DNA from: Prochlorococcus sp. AG-409-J16
Lineage (GTDB): Bacteria; Cyanobacteriota; Cyanobacteriia; PCC-6307; Cyanobiaceae
NCBI GenBank assembly: GCA_003215655.1
Contig: QCKB01000003.1
Location: 1-64,000 of the forward strand
Direction of reading: 5' to 3'
DNA: 64,000 bases
This document shows, piece by piece, positions 1 to 8,058 of the stretch; the stretch's first letter is position 1; every line of letters starts with the position of its first letter. The notes under the pieces were generated by a model. The model searched no databases and had not been told where the DNA came from. It saw only the letters and a program-made list of their open reading frames with translations. The position numbers and the translations under genes were made by a program.

Positions 1-44
1 GAAAGCAGGTATTGAATGAGTCGTTCTTTCACGTAAAGCTCCAT
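1..44 (-). CDS. Type IV pilin-like protein, N-terminal fragment (cut by window edge)
   Basis: Only the first 14 codons are inside the window, reading leftwards from an ATG at 44-42: MELYVKERLIQYLL. This closely matches the leader of the pilin at 17928-18485 (MAVKVKQRLIQYLL), and the DNA upstream of both starts also aligns. I infer a further pilin paralogue whose mature part lies left of the window. The methylation motif itself is not visible, so the call rests on homology to that paralogue. Confidence 0.7.
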   Translation of the reverse strand, partial: MELYVKERLIQYLL

Positions 45-150
45 TCTTTCTTCAGTTTGGTCACGCTACACTCTTTCAACAAGATATCAAGAAAAAAAGC
101 GACATTTTTTCGACTCGCAGAATCAAGAACCCTATCCCAGAAAAGGTTCT
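45..150 (-). repeat. Pilin leader copy (block A of the interspersed element)
   Basis: This stretch upstream of the partial pilin aligns with 18486-18590 upstream of the pilin at 17928. Both begin with a shared string including TTCTTTCTTCAGTTTG, then CACGCT, CTTTCAACAAGAT, TCAAG, CGACAT and TTTCGAC in the same order. It is either a conserved pilin 5' leader or promoter, or one end of the repeat family found between 18.5 and 24.4 kb. I see no coding sequence in it. Confidence 0.7.
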
Positions 151-215
151 TTTGATATTCCACAGTGAACCGTTTGAATTTGTCTGAAACCAGAGCATAC
201 AAGACCTATATGAAT

Positions 216-794
216 TCAGCAATCCGTGGAAGGAATTGGGTTGGCCCCTTCATCCCATCTACCTTTACTTTGAAGTAAAACTATTTTGGTATTCCCGCTC
301 GAATGATTAAAACAACCAGTCACACCATATCCATAAGGTCCATAGTCTCCTGCAGGTTGAGTAAGGACATAAGTTATGCCAGATTTTTGACCTAGATCAA
401 AGTTAAATAAACCACTAGGGCTATTCCAATATCTCGTTCCTGATGGACCTACTAAAGGTTCTGTCTTGCAAGCAGTAGGGTTACGGAGACCTCTTGCGAC
501 AAACTTAGAACATCCAAGTACTGAGACAAATTCGGACAAGTCAGTATCAGTAAGTGGAGGTCGGCTATTAGTTAAATAATAAGCTTGAACTGCCTTAATA
601 TATGCACTAGTAAGAGCAGCTGCTTCCTGCTGCTTAGCTTTATCAGCTGCATTCATAAAGCTTGGAATTGCTATAGAAGACAGAATTCCAATAATCATCA
701 CCACTACAATTAATTCGACCAGAGTAAATCCTTCCTCTTCCTTCATTGAATATAAGTTTTCAATAATTCGATGTTTGTATAAGTGTCTTTTCAT
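216..794 (-). CDS. Type IV pilin (PilA-like)
   Basis: Major pilin-type subunit of 192 aa. Residues 1-22 form a charged leader ending EEEG. Cleavage by prepilin peptidase is expected between G22 and F23. The mature N-terminus FTLVELIVVVMIIGIL carries the conserved Glu at +5 and continues as a hydrophobic helix. The C-terminal part has a GYGVTGCF segment shared with the two other full pilins here and ends with Cys, suggesting a disulfide-closed loop. It lies between the partial pilin and the minor-pilin operon on the same strand. The 17928 gene is a close paralogue. Whether it is the main structural subunit or a variant cannot be decided from sequence. Confidence 0.9.
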   Translation of the reverse strand: MKRHLYKHRIIENLYSMKEEEGFTLVELIVVVMIIGILSSIAIPSFMNAADKAKQQEAAALTSAYIKAVQAYYLTNSRPPLTDTDLSEFVSVLGCSKFVARGLRNPTACKTEPLVGPSGTRYWNSPSGLFNFDLGQKSGITYVLTQPAGDYGPYGYGVTGCFNHSSGNTKIVLLQSKGRWDEGANPIPSTDC

Positions 795-1083
795 CTATAA
801 AGAATACTGAGAAAGGGAAGCTAACGAAAATATTGAGAATAAAGCCTATAAGCCTCTATATGTTCCCCATAGAAAGTATGCCGTTGAATCTTCTTAAACA
901 AGGCCCTCCTTTGCTCTAAGGTAAGGTCTTGGGAGTAAGTCTTACTAAGAGAAGCCTGAGGACTCATCTCTATTTCTGAAGCTTAACTCTTATTATTATT
1001 AGATGAATCAAAGGAAATGACATGCAATTTTTATATTCATTTTAGATTATTTTTTTAAAGCGGGATTCTTTGAGTAATTACCC

Positions 1084-1662
1084 CTATTTGCACATAGTTT
1101 TGTCTAAATTGAAAGCATAGTCAGGAGCAATAACAAGTTTCTCTGATTCTTCTATGTGAAAATTACCTTCCTTTATAAGACTATTAATAGGATCTATTAG
1201 CAAGCAAAACATTTGATCTTCCTTTTTTGAGCCATTAAAGAAGCCAAATACAAATATGATAGGCGATTCACCTACAACCTTGCCTCGAGGGTTAATCAGA
1301 AACTTTTGATTCAGTGATAGAAAATTATCTCTAGGGGGAGCAGGTTGAATAAGGCGGATATTTCCTACCGAATCATTTTCGGATATGCAATTCACCTTAA
1401 AAGGAAGTGAGTGGCCATGGTTAATCTCCTCAGATAATAGTATTTCACAAGATGCGCTCCAGCGTCTTGCTTCGCCTCTAACCAAACCAATAAACTCCTT
1501 CACCTCATTTAAATAAGAGGTAGTTTGCTGTCGTCTTAACCATTTAATGGCATAAGGGGATGTTATTGTAGTTAAAATGCTAAAAATGAATATAACTATT
1601 AATAGCTCTATTAAAGAAAAGCCTGAGTTTTTAGACGGTATTTCTCGTGAGTAAGTTTGCAT
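1084..1662 (-). CDS. Minor pilin, GspH/FimT-like
   Basis: A 192-aa protein with a type III signal peptide. The 14-residue leader ends in G14, then FSLIELLIVIFIFSIL with Glu at +5. I chose the ATG at 1662 rather than the longer frame from 1686 because it follows an AGGA ribosome-binding site inside the end of the preceding gene and gives a normal leader. It is the third gene of a minus-strand operon of pilin-like proteins. The short length and position suggest a GspH/FimT-type initiator or tip-complex subunit (inference). The C-terminal part has no motif I recognise. Confidence 0.8.
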   Translation of the reverse strand: MQTYSREIPSKNSGFSLIELLIVIFIFSILTTITSPYAIKWLRRQQTTSYLNEVKEFIGLVRGEARRWSASCEILLSEEINHGHSLPFKVNCISENDSVGNIRLIQPAPPRDNFLSLNQKFLINPRGKVVGESPIIFVFGFFNGSKKEDQMFCLLIDPINSLIKEGNFHIEESEKLVIAPDYAFNLDKTMCK

Positions 1663-1664
1663 AT

Positions 1665-2222
1665 TTAACTTCCTGGAGGGCACCAACTATGAACTTCACT
1701 ATTAATATGAAAATTCATCCATTCAATTTGCTTCCCATCATATTCGACTATATAATTAATTCTACTTAGACTGTTATCAACATTGGAAGATTGAATTCCT
1801 AAAGGTCTTCCAGAATAAACACTTCTAACGATTTTAATATTATCTTTTATTATTTTATTGCGAGAGGATCTAGGACTCCACTCTTTAGTAGACAAAATAT
1901 TTTTGATATCTCTACAAATTCCAGATGTAACTGCAGATTTAGTATCATAGCTTGAAGGCTTGGATAAATCTCCTGGTATATAGCTATTTCTCCACATAAT
2001 AGATCGTATATTTTCAATATCTCTTTGAATTTCATTGCTTATAGCATTAGTAATATATGCATTCCGAATAACCTTTTGTCTAAGAGAAGTGAAATATACA
2101 CTTAATAATACAATTATGACTAAAATTGATGAGCTTAGTACTAACTCAATAAGGCCAAAACCATTTATCAAGAAGAGATTTCTACCCTTTACAGGCCTAT
2201 ATAAATAAGATGATTTCTTCAT
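1665..2222 (-). CDS. Minor pilin, GspI/PilV-like
   Basis: A 185-aa protein with leader residues 1-21 ending in G21, then FGLIELVLSSSILVIIV, with Glu at +5 of the mature form. The start is set at ATG 2222-2220 because it overlaps the stop of the preceding gene as ATGA, typical of translational coupling; a longer frame from 2252 would run deep into that gene. It is the second gene of the minor-pilin operon, and its stop lies just before the next start. A GspI/PilV-type role in the pilus tip complex is inferred from order and motif. Confidence 0.8.
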   Translation of the reverse strand: MKKSSYLYRPVKGRNLFLINGFGLIELVLSSSILVIIVLLSVYFTSLRQKVIRNAYITNAISNEIQRDIENIRSIMWRNSYIPGDLSKPSSYDTKSAVTSGICRDIKNILSTKEWSPRSSRNKIIKDNIKIVRSVYSGRPLGIQSSNVDNSLSRINYIVEYDGKQIEWMNFHINSEVHSWCPPGS

Positions 2223-4531
2223 TGTAAATTGAAATCTCTTAATGTATCCCAAAGCTCAATTTGCTTACCCCGATAATAGGGAACTCCCCAATTAAAGCTA
2301 TTGCCATACCTTTTGGTTAATCCTTCAATATAAGATTTAGAGAATTCCCATTCTTTTGTTCCTTTAGTATCCATACAAGCATTCTTTACCCAAATTGAAC
2401 CAGTAAAACTCCTTTTATTGATAGTGTTCTTTTTCTTCAAACCTATATGGTAATGATCTATCCAACGATATCCTTGTGGTGTTTTTATTCCTCTTGAACC
2501 TGCTCTTTCGAAATACCTTGGAGTATAAGCCAAAGGGCCTTTAGTAGGATCTGGTCCTAAAGGTATTCTGTGACATGTACCGTAAGGATAATCTTTATGG
2601 CATCTACTAGTGGCTCTTCCAGATCTTCCATGATTTTTATCATCTAATGTAATTCTGCTGCTGCCATATGTTCCATAACCCCATAATTCATATTGTTTTG
2701 TATTTCGATCGTAAACAAGAAGCATATTTGTTACTGAATTAAATAAACCATTTCCATAACCATCTGCGATAATAGTTTTACCTCTGAAGATAGGGTCTGA
2801 TATATAATCATTAGTATTTTCATAGGTTATTGGTCTATTGTTAGAGGTATAAATAGGCAATGGTGTGAGGCATCTTGTACCTCTATTTTTCCAAGTACAA
2901 GGCCCTTCTTCCAACAAACTATAAACCCCACCTCTTGAAATCATCACCATTCTATTATTCTCATAACGCCAACTATTTCCATACTTTATTTGAGTTTTAA
3001 TGAGATCCTGCTCATAAATACCAGTGTCGTATGAATCTACCGAGGAAATGAATGTGCTCCTTGGTGCATAGATAAATGAACTCAATTTCTCGTTATTTTT
3101 ACCTGTAGATGATATTAATATGCTTGGATTAGGATTAGAAGGTTGATCAGCTAATTGGATACCACCTAAGCTGTTGGAGTCTCTATTGCAAGTTGATGGA
3201 ATAGTATATAGACCTTTGTTTGGTTCACTTCTTAGCACCTGTATGGTTAGGTTAGCGGGTTTCCCTGAGCCACATTGAGCTGTACTTGAAATATGTCTAT
3301 GACAAATCTTACCACCATTACTGACATCGATATCTCCTTTTATTAGTAATGTCACCGGGGAGTCATCAGATGTTGTAATTGAAAGTGTTCCTCCATCACC
3401 TTTTACAAATAATCCCTCCATTTCATAGACACGAAGAGAGTCTGTTGGTTTATCAAATTTACAAAATCGATTGAACTTGCTATTAATATTATTCGAATTC
3501 AAACAAACTACAGGGTTAGGACCTATTTCATTCTTTTCAAATGTTTGCGGTTCATTATCTATTGGGGAGTTAGGAAGCATTAATGGTTGAATCCATATGC
3601 CACCATTTCCTCTATATGAGTTTGGTAAGTTAGATCGGTTTGCCCTTGCAGCCTCACGAAAACTTGCTTGCCCACAACTTATATTATCCGTTATAGAGGG
3701 CAAGTTTCTTCGCCAGATTATAGACCCAATCCGATCTCCGACAACTGATAGATTTCCTAAAAACAATGAATTTTCATCCCTAATATTTTCTCCTGCAGCT
3801 ATAAATCCGAAACCTGATGTAGGTACAATTTTCTCTACTTGAATATTTGCCCTTACCTTACTATTGGATGCCTTGACTTTGCTCGATTCAGCTTGATTAT
3901 CTTCTCTTATAACTGAGCCTTCTATTAATATTGAATTATAGCCAGATTCTTCATCGCCTATATAGTCTGATGATCTTAAAGAAAATATTTGCTTGACCTT
4001 AGCTTTGGTACCAAAGCTTAAAGCATTGCCCACTTCCTCACCTTTTGAATCAATTAGCCTTCCTATATTTAATCTTGGCTCTTGCCAGTCTATTTTTTCG
4101 GTATATGTACATCTTGGTGCTTTCTGTCGTCCTATACAACCATCAATTCCATCGCACCAATCTGGATCAATCCAATAAGTTTTACTGGGATCAGGGACAT
4201 AGCCTTTCTTTATACTGACTCCAGAATTATTCATCGGACATTCATAATCCTTTGCATTTATTATGCAAGTATCTACAAGCCAAAAATAATAGTAAAGACT
4301 ACTTGAACTATCATTTAGGAGTGCCCTAATTGTACTAATACCAGAATCTGAGGCACTCATTGCCATATTCTCAAACTTTTTGAAGCGTGCGCTTGTGAGC
4401 CTTTGTATAGATGTAGATATTAATCCTAATGAAGCTACTGCAAGAATAGTTCCTAATAGCAAGAGAACGGGAAGTGTGTAGCCGTTCTTCTCTGATTTAG
4501 ATGTTTCTTTGTAGAGATTCTGTATGTTCAT
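2219..4531 (-). CDS. Very large minor pilin-like protein, GspK/PilX-like
   Basis: A 770-aa protein with one N-terminal prepilin-type segment: leader to G17, then YTLPVLLLLGTILAV. The +5 Glu of ordinary pilins is replaced by Val. GspK and PilX tip pseudopilins also depart from the normal pattern, and GspK lacks Glu5, so a tip role is likely (inference). The remaining roughly 730 residues are polar, rich in Ser, Asn, Gly and Tyr, and carry scattered cysteines, as expected for a secreted domain. It is the first gene of a coupled operon with two small minor pilins. It is far larger than usual PilX or GspK proteins, so the C-terminal part may be an adhesin or binding module. Confidence 0.7.
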   Translation of the reverse strand: MNIQNLYKETSKSEKNGYTLPVLLLLGTILAVASLGLISTSIQRLTSARFKKFENMAMSASDSGISTIRALLNDSSSSLYYYFWLVDTCIINAKDYECPMNNSGVSIKKGYVPDPSKTYWIDPDWCDGIDGCIGRQKAPRCTYTEKIDWQEPRLNIGRLIDSKGEEVGNALSFGTKAKVKQIFSLRSSDYIGDEESGYNSILIEGSVIREDNQAESSKVKASNSKVRANIQVEKIVPTSGFGFIAAGENIRDENSLFLGNLSVVGDRIGSIIWRRNLPSITDNISCGQASFREAARANRSNLPNSYRGNGGIWIQPLMLPNSPIDNEPQTFEKNEIGPNPVVCLNSNNINSKFNRFCKFDKPTDSLRVYEMEGLFVKGDGGTLSITTSDDSPVTLLIKGDIDVSNGGKICHRHISSTAQCGSGKPANLTIQVLRSEPNKGLYTIPSTCNRDSNSLGGIQLADQPSNPNPSILISSTGKNNEKLSSFIYAPRSTFISSVDSYDTGIYEQDLIKTQIKYGNSWRYENNRMVMISRGGVYSLLEEGPCTWKNRGTRCLTPLPIYTSNNRPITYENTNDYISDPIFRGKTIIADGYGNGLFNSVTNMLLVYDRNTKQYELWGYGTYGSSRITLDDKNHGRSGRATSRCHKDYPYGTCHRIPLGPDPTKGPLAYTPRYFERAGSRGIKTPQGYRWIDHYHIGLKKKNTINKRSFTGSIWVKNACMDTKGTKEWEFSKSYIEGLTKRYGNSFNWGVPYYRGKQIELWDTLRDFNLQ

Positions 4532-4730
4532 CTTCGATGGTTATAATTGATAAATTTATGGCCATAGATGGTTAGCCCTACAATGAATATAGCCAAAAAT
4601 AGTGATTTTGATAACTCAGGCTATTATTTCGTAAAAGAAATATTAAAGGTTAGGAAAGATTTAACGATCTACTAATAAAAACGTGAGAAAGCTTGATTCA
4701 ATTATCCAATTAGAGAAGTAGGGAAATATT

Positions 4731-4761
4731 TTGATGCAAACAAAATTAAAGGTTCTATACT
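4731..4761 (+). promoter_or_regulatory. Possible promoter of pilD
   Basis: The 254-bp gap 4532-4785 separates two divergent pilus transcription units. A TATACT at 4756-4761 resembles a -10 box about 25 bp before the pilD start, and TTGATG at 4731-4736 could be a -35 box with a long 19-bp spacer. In AT-rich DNA such matches arise by chance, so this is tentative. Confidence 0.3.
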
Positions 4762-4785
4762 AGTAAATATTTCTTTGAGAGTGTT

Positions 4786-5592
4786 TTGCTTCTATTCCTA
4801 CCTATATTTCTACTGGTAGGAGTTTCTTTAGGAAGCTTCCTTAGCCTGATCACAATAAGAATACCTAAGGGTGAATCAATAGTTTCTCCCAGAAGTAAAT
4901 GCGATAACTGCGAGCATCCTTTAAGCTGGACGGAGAATATACCTTTACTAAGTTGGTTTTTGTTGAAAGGAGTATGCAAACACTGTAAACAGCCAATATC
5001 AATTAGGAACCCATTAATAGAAATAACATCTGTTATACTTTTTGGAATTTCAACAATTGCCAATCCTAGCTGCATTGATGGATCCTCAAATCTATTGATA
5101 AGTCTATCCGGATGTATATTCTTTTCAATTTTACTAGTGCTTACTATTTTCGACATTGAATATCTTTTACTTCCAAAAACTCTATGCTACTTAGGTATAA
5201 TAGTCGGCTTAATAACAATCAGTTTTATAAAATTATCAATCACTGGTCAGTATTATATAAACTCTGTTATCCAAGACAATTTCTTTGCTGCTTTAATTGG
5301 TTTCATTTTATTCAGAGCTTTTTATCTTATTACAAAACTAATACTTGGGAAGCCAGCTATAGGAGTTGGTGATGGCAACCTTATTGCAATGTTAGGTGCA
5401 TGGCTTGGGCTTAATGGCTTAGGTCTATCCGTAATGATTTCCATACTTCTAGGTGGAATTTATTGTACTTTTGGATTAATACGAAGGACAATAAATCGAG
5501 GAGATGTTATAGCTTATGGTCCTTTTTTGTCCTTAGGTGGTGTATTAGTATGGACTTTCGGTAATGAGTTTATCATAAATATGTTAATCTAA
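4786..5592 (+). CDS. pilD: Prepilin peptidase / N-methyltransferase
   Basis: Inner-membrane aspartic protease of 268 aa that cleaves prepilin leaders and methylates the new N-terminus. The N-terminal GSFLSLITIRIP segment matches the family. Two CxxC pairs (C39/C42 and C64/C67) form the zinc-binding cytoplasmic loop. The catalytic aspartates are probably D123 in FDIEYLLLP and D196 in the GVGD motif. About seven or eight hydrophobic helices follow. The start appears to be TTG at 4786, since upstream in-frame codons offer no ATG or GTG and the conserved N-terminus begins here. It would process all the pilins in this window. Confidence 0.93.
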   Translation: MLLFLPIFLLVGVSLGSFLSLITIRIPKGESIVSPRSKCDNCEHPLSWTENIPLLSWFLLKGVCKHCKQPISIRNPLIEITSVILFGISTIANPSCIDGSSNLLISLSGCIFFSILLVLTIFDIEYLLLPKTLCYLGIIVGLITISFIKLSITGQYYINSVIQDNFFAALIGFILFRAFYLITKLILGKPAIGVGDGNLIAMLGAWLGLNGLGLSVMISILLGGIYCTFGLIRRTINRGDVIAYGPFLSLGGVLVWTFGNEFIINMLI

Positions 5593-5613
5593 GAGATAAT
5601 TTGATCAGAAAAC

Positions 5614-6966
5614 TTACCCAGTTGTGCTCATCATATTAAACATTGGTAAATACATAGCAACTAAAATGATGGCTATAATAGAAGCCACAAAAACTATCAT
5701 TAGAGGTTCAAGAATAGATGTTAATGTTTTCACCGTTGTAGATACATCGTCCTCGTAAAAATCTGCTAATTTATTTACCATTTCAGTCAGCTCTCCTGTC
5801 TCTTCACCAATCCTAAACATCGAGGTAAACATTATGGGAATTATTCTTTCTTCTTCTAAGGTTTTATATATTTGTTGACCAGATTGGATCCCTCTATACA
5901 TTTTGTCTACAACGCGAATAAAAAGCCTATTGGAAATTGTCTTCTTAGCAATTAATAATGATTCTAAAATGGGCACACCTGCAGCATTTAGTGAAGATAA
6001 TGTTCTAGAGAAGTTAGCAAGAGATGTCTTTGTGACTAATTGCCTAGTTATTGGCATGGCAAGGAGAAATCTATCCAACATAAAAAGAAAATATTCTGAT
6101 CTTAAAACCCGCCTTAATACAAAATACACAACTGTAAGTATTGGAATAAGTCTAATTAGGAATCCAGTGTCTCGAATTGAATTTGAACTATTAACAAGTA
6201 ACTGAGTCAAGAAGGGAAGCTCTGCTCCACTTGTTGCATAAATATCAATAAAGATAGGGATAACAAAAGTCAACATTATTATGATTACAACTATTGTCAG
6301 TATAAATATAGCTATTGGATATGACATAGCACTTTTAATTTCAGCTTTGATCTTTGAAAGGTTCTCAAGCAATTTGGCTTGCCTTAGTAAAACATTAGGA
6401 AGCAATCCCGCAGACTCTCCAGCAGACACTAATGCAATATACATATCATTAAATACCTGTGGAAATTTTTGCATACATTCAACTAATGTAGCTCCTCTAG
6501 TAATTCCAACAGCTATATCTTTAAAAACTAATTGTAATGTTTGATTCTGATTGCTCTCTGCAATTATATTCAGTGCTTCCAATAATGGAAGCCCAGTTCT
6601 TATCATGGAAGCCAATTGCTTTGTAGCTATAGCCAATTCATTGGTAGTAGGCGAATTTATACGAATATATTTTTTTCGAGAACGGCTTTTGCCTAGATCT
6701 CCAATACTATATATATATGAATTACTTTTTCTCGTGTTCTTTGTAGAACGAATATTAGTTAAAACGGATGAAATCTTTGCTCTATGTTTTTTCTTTTGAT
6801 CATTTGTATATAGAGACTTAATCTTTGGCCCAGATTCTTTTTTCTTGTCTATAGTAATTTGGTTAGCCTTCAGTGTATTTTCCTTTTCTATAGTATTTAT
6901 TCTCTCTTCTTGAGCTTTGAGCAACCTATCCTTAATATCACTGTCTAGAACAAATTTATAATCCAT
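5614..6966 (-). CDS. pilC: Type IV pilus inner-membrane platform protein
   Basis: PilC/GspF family, 450 aa. Residues 1-100 are a polar, Lys-rich extension. Two T2SSF domains follow (about 105-230 and 310-440) with hydrophobic segments near 220, 270 and 420. Recognisable stretches include LASMIRTGLPLLEAL and FRIGEETGELTEM. PilC couples the PilB and PilT ATPases to the growing pilus. It lies 12 bp after pilT on the same strand, completing a pilB-pilT-pilC operon, and converges with pilD. The Lys-rich N-terminal extension is longer than in many homologues. Confidence 0.93.
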   Translation of the reverse strand: MDYKFVLDSDIKDRLLKAQEERINTIEKENTLKANQITIDKKKESGPKIKSLYTNDQKKKHRAKISSVLTNIRSTKNTRKSNSYIYSIGDLGKSRSRKKYIRINSPTTNELAIATKQLASMIRTGLPLLEALNIIAESNQNQTLQLVFKDIAVGITRGATLVECMQKFPQVFNDMYIALVSAGESAGLLPNVLLRQAKLLENLSKIKAEIKSAMSYPIAIFILTIVVIIIMLTFVIPIFIDIYATSGAELPFLTQLLVNSSNSIRDTGFLIRLIPILTVVYFVLRRVLRSEYFLFMLDRFLLAMPITRQLVTKTSLANFSRTLSSLNAAGVPILESLLIAKKTISNRLFIRVVDKMYRGIQSGQQIYKTLEEERIIPIMFTSMFRIGEETGELTEMVNKLADFYEDDVSTTVKTLTSILEPLMIVFVASIIAIILVAMYLPMFNMMSTTG

Positions 6967-6978
6967 TAATTAAATAAG

Positions 6979-8058
6979 TTATGGTTGATTTTCTTCCGCT
7001 TCTATTAGCGAATTCAAAACCTTTGGTCGATTACATTTAAATAATGCTTCTTCCATCGTAATATCACCTTTGTTAAACATATCACTCAATGCCTGTTCTA
7101 ATGTTTGCATTCCAAATTTTGCCCCTACTTGAAGCTGAGAATATAGTTGTTGAGAGTTAGATTCTCTAATTAAATTCGCAATGGCTGTATTATTTACCAT
7201 TATTTCAGCTGCTAGAGCTCTACTATTATCTATTTTTCTGCAAAGTGTTTGAGATATTACACCTATCATTGATGCTGAAAGTTGAACTCTTATTTGTTGC
7301 TGTTGAGAAGTTGGGAAAACATCTATAATTCTATCAATAGTTTGTGAAGCAGATGCAGTATGTAATGTTCCCATGACTAAATGTCCTGTTTCTGCTGCTG
7401 TTATAGCGAGGCTAATCGTTTCTAAATCTCTCATTTCACCTACAAGAATAATATCTGGATCCTCTCTTAAAGCTGAGCGAAGTGCATTGCTAAATGATTT
7501 AGTATCTTCACCAACTTCTCGTTGTCTCACAAGACAATTTTTATTCAAAAAACTGTACTCAATAGGATCCTCAATTGTAATAATATGCTTAGCTTCGTTT
7601 GTATTTATCCAGTCAATTATGCTTGCCAGTGTAGTTGTTTTTCCTGAGCCGGTAGGTCCAGTTACAAGAATAAGCCCTCGAGGTCTTATTAATAGTTGTT
7701 GAACGTTCTCAGGTAATCCAATTTCCTCAAAGGTAGGGATATTTGTTGTTAATGCTCTCATTACACATGAGAGACTTCCTCTATCTAAGAATAAATTAAT
7801 CCTAAATCTCGCTAAATCTTCAAGACCAAGACTGCAATCTAAATCTTTTTCTTTATCGAACTTCGCTATCTTTTCTGTTCCTATTAATGCAATCAGTTCT
7901 TCTCGAAGAATCTCTGGGCTCAAAACTTCGCTAGAAGCTGGCAGTATTTGTCCTTGGATTCTGAAAAATGGATTTGATCCAGCTGTAAGGTGAAGGTCTG
8001 AACCGCCTCTCCTAACAAGTTCTTCCATTAAGACTTTTACATGGTTCATAGTAGTCAT
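6979..8058 (-). CDS. pilT: Type IV pilus retraction ATPase
   Basis: Hexameric secretion ATPase of 359 aa that depolymerises pili. The Walker A motif GPTGSGKTT is near residue 135 and the Walker B region DPDIILVGEMRD near 200. Family Asp, His and Arg boxes such as MGTLHTASA are present. The C-terminal AIANLIRE corresponds to the AIRNLIRE retraction signature that separates PilT from PilB. The start ATG overlaps the pilB stop by 4 bp, indicating coupled translation. Retraction implies a possible role in twitching or DNA uptake (inference). Confidence 0.95.
   Translation of the reverse strand: MTTMNHVKVLMEELVRRGGSDLHLTAGSNPFFRIQGQILPASSEVLSPEILREELIALIGTEKIAKFDKEKDLDCSLGLEDLARFRINLFLDRGSLSCVMRALTTNIPTFEEIGLPENVQQLLIRPRGLILVTGPTGSGKTTTLASIIDWINTNEAKHIITIEDPIEYSFLNKNCLVRQREVGEDTKSFSNALRSALREDPDIILVGEMRDLETISLAITAAETGHLVMGTLHTASASQTIDRIIDVFPTSQQQQIRVQLSASMIGVISQTLCRKIDNSRALAAEIMVNNTAIANLIRESNSQQLYSQLQVGAKFGMQTLEQALSDMFNKGDITMEEALFKCNRPKVLNSLIEAEENQP

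Noticed and set aside
4755-5156. 133-codon frame antisense to pilD
   Set aside because: It mirrors the conserved pilD coding sequence and has no features of its own.
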